Below, one piece after another: positions 57,510 to 64,000 of a stretch of 64,000 nucleotides of DNA. The DNA is taken from the NCBI GenBank assembly GCA_021229015.1, contig CM037782.1, positions 57,223,518-57,287,517 on the forward strand. The letters are read 5' to 3'. The translations under genes and the position numbers were made by a program. The DNA is from Solen grandis. Its lineage: Eukaryota; Mollusca; Bivalvia; Adapedonta; Solenidae. Below the pieces are notes generated by a model. That model did not search any database. It was not told where the DNA came from and saw nothing but the letters and a program-made list of their open reading frames with translations. Numbering within the stretch: position 1 is the stretch's first letter; each line of letters opens with the position of its first letter.

Positions 57510-60500
57510 GTATTTTAATATGTTTCTGTAAAATCATTAATTTTCTTTGACATTAAATTTCGTTGATTATGTACCTAACGGAATTTCGTCGGTACATTTA
57601 TTCGTGAATCTATGGTCTAGAAAACGTGAGGTCTATAAAAGAAACAAGTTTTCTTGGGGATGAATTTTCGTTGATAAAACCCTCCATGAAATCGATGAAA
57701 ATTAGTGTCCCACGATAATTATTTGATTTGGAACACATTCTAACATAATATGTTGTTTCCCTTACTATACCAAATTGTTCATATTACGTCGATTCGGTAC
57801 ACATTTTGACATTAGTTGAAACTATTATCATCCCAAAATTTTGCCATCATCATCATTATATGGCAAGGCAATTTGAGAAGCATATTAATTTTCAATCTAG
57901 TGCTAATTGATTTGTGGAACGAAGATAAAGATCCAGTACAGATTTAGTTCATCAACTAATTAAAGAAAATCTTATTAAATCAAGATCGAATCGACACTTC
58001 AAACTGTTATTTATTCAAAACCAGTATATAAGTCAATAGTAAGTATTCATTAATGTATAAGGCACTGATGTTTTGTTCATAACATCCTTGAATCAACTTT
58101 AATACTCGAAGGAAATTCTAAATGAAGCCTGATACATGAACTAGACGGGAATGCTTTTGTATTCTTATTATAACCGCATGTACTAAAATAAGCCAAATAT
58201 TGTCATAAAATGTTTTCATTCAAATAACATAATACTACTGAAAAATAGACTTATACAAATGCATTCATACTCACACAAATGTACACCTAATTATGTATAT
58301 TAGAGAGATATTCTTTTGGGTACAGATGTACGGTTAAACCTGTGTAAGCGATCACCTGTATTACGCAATCAACCTGCATAAAGCGGACATTTTTGATACT
58401 ACTAAATTAGCATTTTTGGTATATGTTAAACCTTTATTTAGTGAACACCTCTGTTTAACGATCACTTTCTTTTGTTCCCTAGACTGGCGGCTTAAGACAG
58501 GTTTGTCTGTATTTATACAAATGTACATAATAATATAAATAAGATAGAGATATATTGATGTGTATGTAGTCATATTTCCTGGAGTATCCATTTCTCGCCA
58601 GCGTAAGAAGTTGCAGTCTGCAGAACGAACAAAACAATCACTCATCTTGGTTTCAAATATGTTTCTGGATGCATCAATGTATATCCTCCAAATGCCATGA
58701 ATTGTTATTTGTATAATTGATAACAATTGGGAAACAATATCGGTCCAAAACTAACAACAGTTAAAAATGTAATTTCCCAAATGGCGTCTTGAGTTCTCGC
58801 TAGTGAACTCAAAACGAGTCTGTCACGGGTATGGTGTCGTTAAAATGGTAATGGTATGGTTTCCTTGCTTGGCGTTTAGAATATAAGGTTAGTTCAAGGA
58901 CTGGGTTGGCCTGGTGCCCGTATAATGTGACTAGGTGTGGTATCATGCCACAATCATGTCATATCTACGGCGTAATACTGCAGTTTGGCAGCACTATATC
59001 TGTCTCTAGTAGACATAGTCTCCAAATGACTGAAATACTGTCGATGGGACGTTAAATCCAGTGAGCAAACAAACAAAAATACACAAGTATGGTGGACATA
59101 AAGAGAAAAAAATCTATAAACAATCATTTTATTGAAGTTCAGTGTTCCTCCTAATAGCACAGATTTGATTTCATATTTAAAATGGTCCATATGAGAACAA
59201 GGAACATTGTCACACTCACAGTGTCCAATTTTATTACAGGGTGCCCAATATAAATGTATTCAGTCTAACATATGTGTACAAAAATAAATGTACACATATT
59301 CATATAAATCAGACTAATTTGAATGCGTTCATATACCCATTAATGAACACATATGAAGTTCTCATATTCTTATAAATTGGACTAATATAAATGTATCTAT
59401 ACCGAGACTTATATTTTTATAAATGAAAAATATATATAAACTAGATTAGATTTAAAGCAGCTCGTTCACAGATGACCATGGACTAAGAATTTAATTGGAA
59501 CTATCTATGAGTATTACGTCTATCAATACCATCTACAGACGCGTAGGCATCCAATGCAATATTCTATGATTGTATAAAAAAAATAGCGGGGGGGGAGTCC
59601 CCAATGCAGGTAATACCGTCACAGACGGTTTTGAAACTATATTTAGAATTAGAATTATAAAACCTATATTCAGTTTTTTTGTGTTTTTTTTTTCCTATTT
59701 TCATTTGCCATCACTTGGTTGATCACATTCACTTTCCGCGCATGCGCTAACTTCATAGGTAGAACTTACGAAATCGCTACCCTGAACTGGTAAAGACGCC
59801 ATGTTGCGGAACGTATCGCGGGGTATAAATGTTTTCAGCTTTCCACAAATTTATTCATATAAAATAGGCTAATATAAATATACTCATATAGATTAAACTA
59901 ATACAAATGTACTCATACTCATATAGATTACACTAATACAAATGTACTCATACACTTCCCGGTTCTCATGTAAATAAGCTTAGATTTAACATGCTCATAA
60001 AAATGTACTCACATAGGTGTTTCTTCTGTATTAAATACCTTGAAGGTGGGTAAGCAAATTGTACACATGTATATGTAGAGAACTGTTTTAAGATGATTGA
60101 AGATAATCTATTAACTACAGTACAGAACTGAATGACGTTTCGCAAAAAAAAAAAAAAATTAAATCAGGAATGTTATGTATTTGAGAAGAAATAAAATCTA
60201 AAACCAATAAGGGGTTTCTATGAAAATACAGGTGACCACGGTCTAACAGCTTATGAAACACATCTTTAATGATTGCGGTTAACAGTAAAATAGATATAAT
60301 GGTTGTAAAGAACAGGACATATACAACATGCCTATGTTTCAGTTTTATCTTATCTTAATAGTTTTGTACATGTTGATAAACGGTTTGTTTATTGGGTTAA
60401 CGCCCCACCGACAGTATTTCAGACTATGTCTACTTGAGACAGATATAGTGCTACCACCCGTATTCATGTGGCATGAAACCACACTTAGTCACATTCTCCT

Positions 60501-63500
60501 GACACCGGACCAACCAGTCTTGGAACTACCCTTATATGCTGAGTGCCAAGCAAGGGAGCTATACCAGTAACATTTTTTACGACTTTGGTATTTCGTGGCC
60601 GGGGATCGAACCCACGGCCACCGATTCCGGGGTGGCAACCAGGACCTGTGTTTTGCGCAAGTACACAATATTTGTATACACTTATGAACATAAATGAGTA
60701 AAATATGAATAAACACGTTTGCCTGTATGTTTGTTTTTATTTGGACACTTACATACGTTCATAGTGATATATAAAATCAAAGCTTTTCGAAACAAGATGA
60801 AAAGAAAAACGTAATGATCTGCGCCCCATGACTACCCTCTATTATTACGTATTTTCCAGGACAGGTGTCAGGATAAGGTGACTTATTGTGGTATCATGCC
60901 ACTTGTCTACGGCGTGGTATCGCAGTGAGCGGGGAGTTCTCATGTAAATGCTTTGAAAATAATATAAATAAGGCTCTTTGCTTATTCAGTTCTACATGAC
61001 TGAAACGATAAACTCAATCAAACAATCACATCTTATTCTTTGTTCGCATTTTCGACTTAACCAGGTAAAAGAGACATAGATTATTGCTCACTTTAATTAT
61101 AAAAAGAAACCATCACCCATTTAAATGCTTCAGCAGTGATTTTTGTCTCTCTTATCTTGCGGTTCATGTCATACTGGGTTGTATATTTCATTACTCCTTA
61201 CTTTAAAAATATGATTTATTCAAATTTTTAATGTCAGGTAGATTATAGGTACTTTTCACATATTTCTTAACTCAGTTGGGGCAACTGAAAGTGTGACAAA
61301 TAATGTTATATAGCCCATTCTTTTTATTACATAGGCTAAAATAAAAAGCTGGTGTATCTTTGTCCTATGGACACATTTTTTGATTAGCAACTAAGCATGA
61401 AGGTATTATGGACAGTGGACTTCTGCTTGTCCACACGTGACAGTACGACCGATCAACATTAACATCATAAAGGCTTTAACCGGCCGACTGATCCTATTTG
61501 CTATGCTACTTCCAACCTAACACATGCCTCTTAATTTGGAAACTTATTTTGTAAATGAGGGAAAATCACGCCGACACACTATCCCAGTTATAAATGGACA
61601 AAAATACGCGATTGCTTCTTAATGGTGCAATGATGTTATCAAACTATTTGGAATTAAAGATAAGTAGTGCGCTTGGACCCTGATTAAGAAAAAAAACAAA
61701 ACAAAACAAAAAAAAACAAAAAAAACATAATCTCCAAAATGCAGTTGCTAATTGGATAAAATGTTCATGGTGGATTTGATGCGGATTCTTTTTTAAGCGA
61801 AACGTTTCACAGTTCTGTACTCTATATTACTAACTTATATTTAATCATCTTAAAACAGTCATTCTTCAATACATGTGTACAATTTGGTTACACACTTTTC
61901 TTAATTCTCCAAACTATGCCATATACAGGTCACTCATTTGTTGAATCGTTGATCTACCGTATTCAACCCGGTGATACATTCCTTCATTTAGACAAAAAAA
62001 AATATTCATTCAGGGAGACTACTTCTGCAATCGTTTGAAGCCTTAGTCCAGTATTTTGAGCTAAGTTTTTTTTTTCCGGGCGAGGGCCATTACACGCACT
62101 TTCTTTTGATTATACGACAATTAAACCATTCAGGGTCAGAATGACAAGTCATAATTCCACAGTGATATGTTACTCGACTATGTTAAATTTTCTTTCTGTG
62201 AATGTAAATGCTTTGAAAATAGAATAAATAAGGATATTTGCTATTTTTTAAGAATAAATATGTTGTTGCTTTTTAATTTCAAAATTGAGATTTAAGATCT
62301 TGAAATGTTTGCAGTTTGGATTTATGTAAAGGAATTCTGTGAAATTTCAAGCCACATGGACAAATATTACAGGCAATATGGCAATTTCAATTTTTAGGCA
62401 TAAAGAAAACACATTGAAATGGAATATTTGATTCAGTATGTATATATACATGTAATTAAAATGATTATTATTGATTTCCCGGCAGTTATCTGGATCTTAA
62501 TCTTGATCACCCTGTTCGGTAGTTTGGTTATCAACATCGCCCTAGAGAGACAGACGGACTTCCTAAAGACAAAAATCGAAATTGTAAGTTTTCCATCAAT
62601 CCATTCATCCACCCATCCTCTCAGATAACACGTCTTTCTCAATATTGTTTTCCTGAAGAATTTCCACTTATTTGTTTGTTTATTTCTTTTCTTTTCTTTC
62701 TTCCTCAAAAGTTACTATTGCTATTGATTTATCAAGCTATTTATTTCCCCTTTTTATTTAAAAGTGTTTTCTTTATTCTTTCTTTCCCACATAAAGAAAT
62801 CATTACCCCATTGATTATTATATGTCTCTATGAACCAAGCCTCAGTAAATGATTCCTAGGACAGAGACAGGTGTGAGAAGTTGGTGAGAGCATTCAGCAG
62901 TTCTGTATTGAGTTAACAAGATATATCAGTTTGACACCAGCATGCATTACATTCAAACTGGTTGCTTTTTCCCAGCTATATGGAGTAATTTAAAATTCGT
63001 GAATATACGAGGGTAAACTGGTACACTCATTCGTGATATGTTGATGTAGAGGCCTATTTTTTTTCTGACTGTGTGGTTTATAGCGTTATCTCACGCCTTA
63101 GCTGCACTAAATACGATATAAAGATAGCATACATGTACGTGATTGTAATAGAAATGAATATCATTATAACTGTTAAATGAACCTTTTCACAACACTTCTA
63201 AAGCAGGTATAGATAAAGGGTTGACTAAAAAGGCTGAAATACAACAGACAAAGATATGTGGGTGGGGAATTATCAAGGAGTGTGTTTTTGTCATTTTGCT
63301 TGTTATTAAACCCTATCTATTTTACATAAATTCAATATATAGTCGCGCCTCTGTAATTCAAGATAAACCCGACCGCGGGACGCTTTTCAGAGTGTTAACT
63401 TGCGTTTACAGTCTATTTTAATTGTATGTTATTATTATTTATTTACATCATTTGATGTCCTAGGATGTGTCTGTTTTATATTCCAGGCAAAACAAGAGGC

Positions 63501-63573
63501 TCAAAATCAGTTCAAGGTTCAAATGGAGGGCACTGTAGAAACGTTAATTCTGGATCCCTTTGACCCCTTAAAG
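57407..63573 (+). CDS. 5' part of a predicted type II single-pass membrane protein gene (continues past the window)
   Basis: Three exons join in phase: 57407-57509 (ATG 57434), 62486-62583 and 63487-63573, giving 87 residues so far. The first 25 residues are strongly basic (MKLISRRNKFIHRRWCFRRA). Next comes one transmembrane helix (VIWILILITLFGSLVINIAL), then a charged stem-like helix (ERQTDFLKTKIEIAKQEAQN) continuing to DPFDPLK. A short basic tail, one TM helix and a stem is the layout of Golgi glycosyltransferases and sulfotransferases and of other type II proteins. No catalytic domain is visible yet, so no family is assigned. An in-frame TGA lies five codons before the ATG. The 5-kb first intron is full of SINEs. 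Confidence 0.55.
58880..59070 (+). mobile_element. SINE family B, plus orientation
   Basis: tataatgtgactaggtgtgg, gtctctagtagacatagtc, tgaaatactgtcgatgggac and an aaacaaacaaa tail. A small internal insertion (caatcatgtcat) is present. Lies in the long first intron of the membrane-protein gene. Confidence 0.75.
59456..59825 (+). repeat. Dispersed repeat family R2, third copy
   Basis: Same block order as 50840-51260, with a G9 run and a T-rich expansion in the middle. It contains the NRF1-like CGCGCATGCGCTAAC. Confidence 0.7.
60385..60630 (-). mobile_element. tRNA-derived SINE (family B)
   Basis: tttattgggttaacgcccc, gacagtatttcagactatg, accagtcttggaactaccc, B box ggggatcgaacccacggcc. A ~12-bp deletion removes 'cattttggagacaa'. 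Confidence 0.8.
60840..60935 (+). mobile_element. SINE family B fragment, plus orientation
   Basis: ggtgtcaggataaggtgac, gtggtatcatgccacttgtc, tacggcgtggtatcgcagtg. Confidence 0.65.
60944..60990. repeat. Short dispersed repeat, also at 62198-62245
   Basis: atgtaaatgctttgaaaata, ataaataaggctctttgct. The second copy is 1.25 kb downstream in the same orientation. Confidence 0.6.
61895..62485. other. AT-rich intronic sequence
   Basis: No exon or element other than the short repeat at 62198-62245. Confidence 0.5.
62486..62583 (+). CDS. Transmembrane-helix exon
   Basis: The acceptor is gatttcccggcag and the donor gtaagt (phase 0). Its first half encodes an uninterrupted hydrophobic helix and its second half an amphipathic charged helix (LERQTDFLKTKIEI). 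Confidence 0.65.
63487..63573 (+). CDS. Stem/juxtamembrane exon of the type II membrane protein gene
   Basis: The acceptor is ttttatattccag and the donor gtacat; both boundaries are phase 0. It encodes 29 residues, AKQEAQNQFKVQMEGTVETL then ILDPFDPLK. Downstream sequence to the window end shows no further clear exon. Confidence 0.62.
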
Positions 63574-64000
63574 GTACATGTGTACTCTTCCTAGACCCTC
63601 ACCATATGTAGTTAGTTTAGTTACATACATTTTAAACATCAATAGAGTCAAACCAATCTCGAGCGGTCAGTCTACGTTCGGACCGTTTAGCACAGGTTAC
63701 TGCTAGATAGGGTAACATTGACATACAGTAAAATTGCAAATGAATGGGACATCCTATTAAGCCCCCCGTTTTGATATTATCTTTTTTTTTTTCTCAGTTT
63801 ATTTATAAGTAGGTATTTACGGATGCGATTGTCCAAGTACTGTTTCTCACTTGAGGTCTGTCCAAAGTCCCAGTTCAGGCTATACAAGCGAAACAGACCA
63901 AATTGAAAGTGTAATAGGAAATTCCGAGCCTTGCGTGAGACCTAGGAAAATAGGGAATTTCGCTTTGAAATAAATGATAGGTTGAGGCTATTAAAGCTAG

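Larger units (their letters stand above)
60055..61893. repeat. Inverted repeat pair bracketing 1.65 kb
   Basis: Arms 60055-60143 and 61797-61893 are imperfect reverse complements (taagcaaattgtacacatgt, ctgttttaagatgatt, gtacagaactg, cgtttcgc). The interval holds SINE B pieces and no transposase. It is either one degraded TIR element with later SINE insertions or two inverted copies of a repeat end. Confidence 0.6.

Overview
The window looks like nuclear DNA of a marine bivalve mollusc. It is AT-rich, gene-poor and intron-rich, with split genes using GT-AG introns. It is packed with tRNA-derived SINEs, TTAA-flanked MITEs, fold-back elements and decayed LINE ends, plus minisatellites and one 100-base assembly gap (50001-50100). 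The SINE heads and the TTAACCCTTTCCCTCATA repeat resemble families I associate with heterodont (venerid-type) clams. That taxonomic call rests on recall and is not proven here. No bacterial, organellar or viral gene organisation is present.

Four transcription units can be supported. (1) A minus-strand gene has a probable noncoding first exon near 18437-18590 beside a CACGTG box, and a second exon at 12596-12789 that carries the start codon; its later exons were not found. (2) A plus-strand gene at 25955-33197 has seven exons encoding a class IA PI3-kinase regulatory subunit (nSH2-iSH2-cSH2). Exon phases agree throughout, but its nSH2 domain has lost the phosphotyrosine-binding Arg (FLVF instead of FLVR). 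(3) A complete plus-strand three-exon DMRT gene at 41395-46665 (357 residues) has a DM zinc module and a C-terminal DMA domain, i.e. the DMRTA (DMRT4/5) group. (4) A plus-strand gene begins at 57407 (ATG 57434) and leaves the window after the exon at 63487-63573. Three phase-compatible exons predict a type II membrane protein of unknown family.

Layout: 1-12 kb is repeat territory, dominated by a 2-kb tandem duplication bounded by MITEs (2126-6350). 12-24 kb holds the minus-strand 5' end, two decayed LINEs and a 78-bp minisatellite. 24-33 kb is the PI3K-regulatory gene, preceded by a 40-bp minisatellite in which 11 units carry a perfect POU octamer. 33-41 kb is an intergenic desert with a candidate conserved noncoding block at 36240-36860. 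41-48 kb is the DMRT gene and its 3' flank, which contains a 475-bp fold-back element. 48-64 kb contains more repeats, a pair of homologous promoter/first-exon-like blocks at 51.6 kb (minus) and 55.5 kb (plus), and the membrane-protein gene.

The genes do not form an operon or pathway. The observations most worth following are the Arg-less nSH2 domain, the POU-octamer minisatellite, the duplicated first-exon-like blocks, the fold-back element in the DMRT 3' flank, and the MITE-bounded 2-kb duplication whose divergence changes abruptly along its length.
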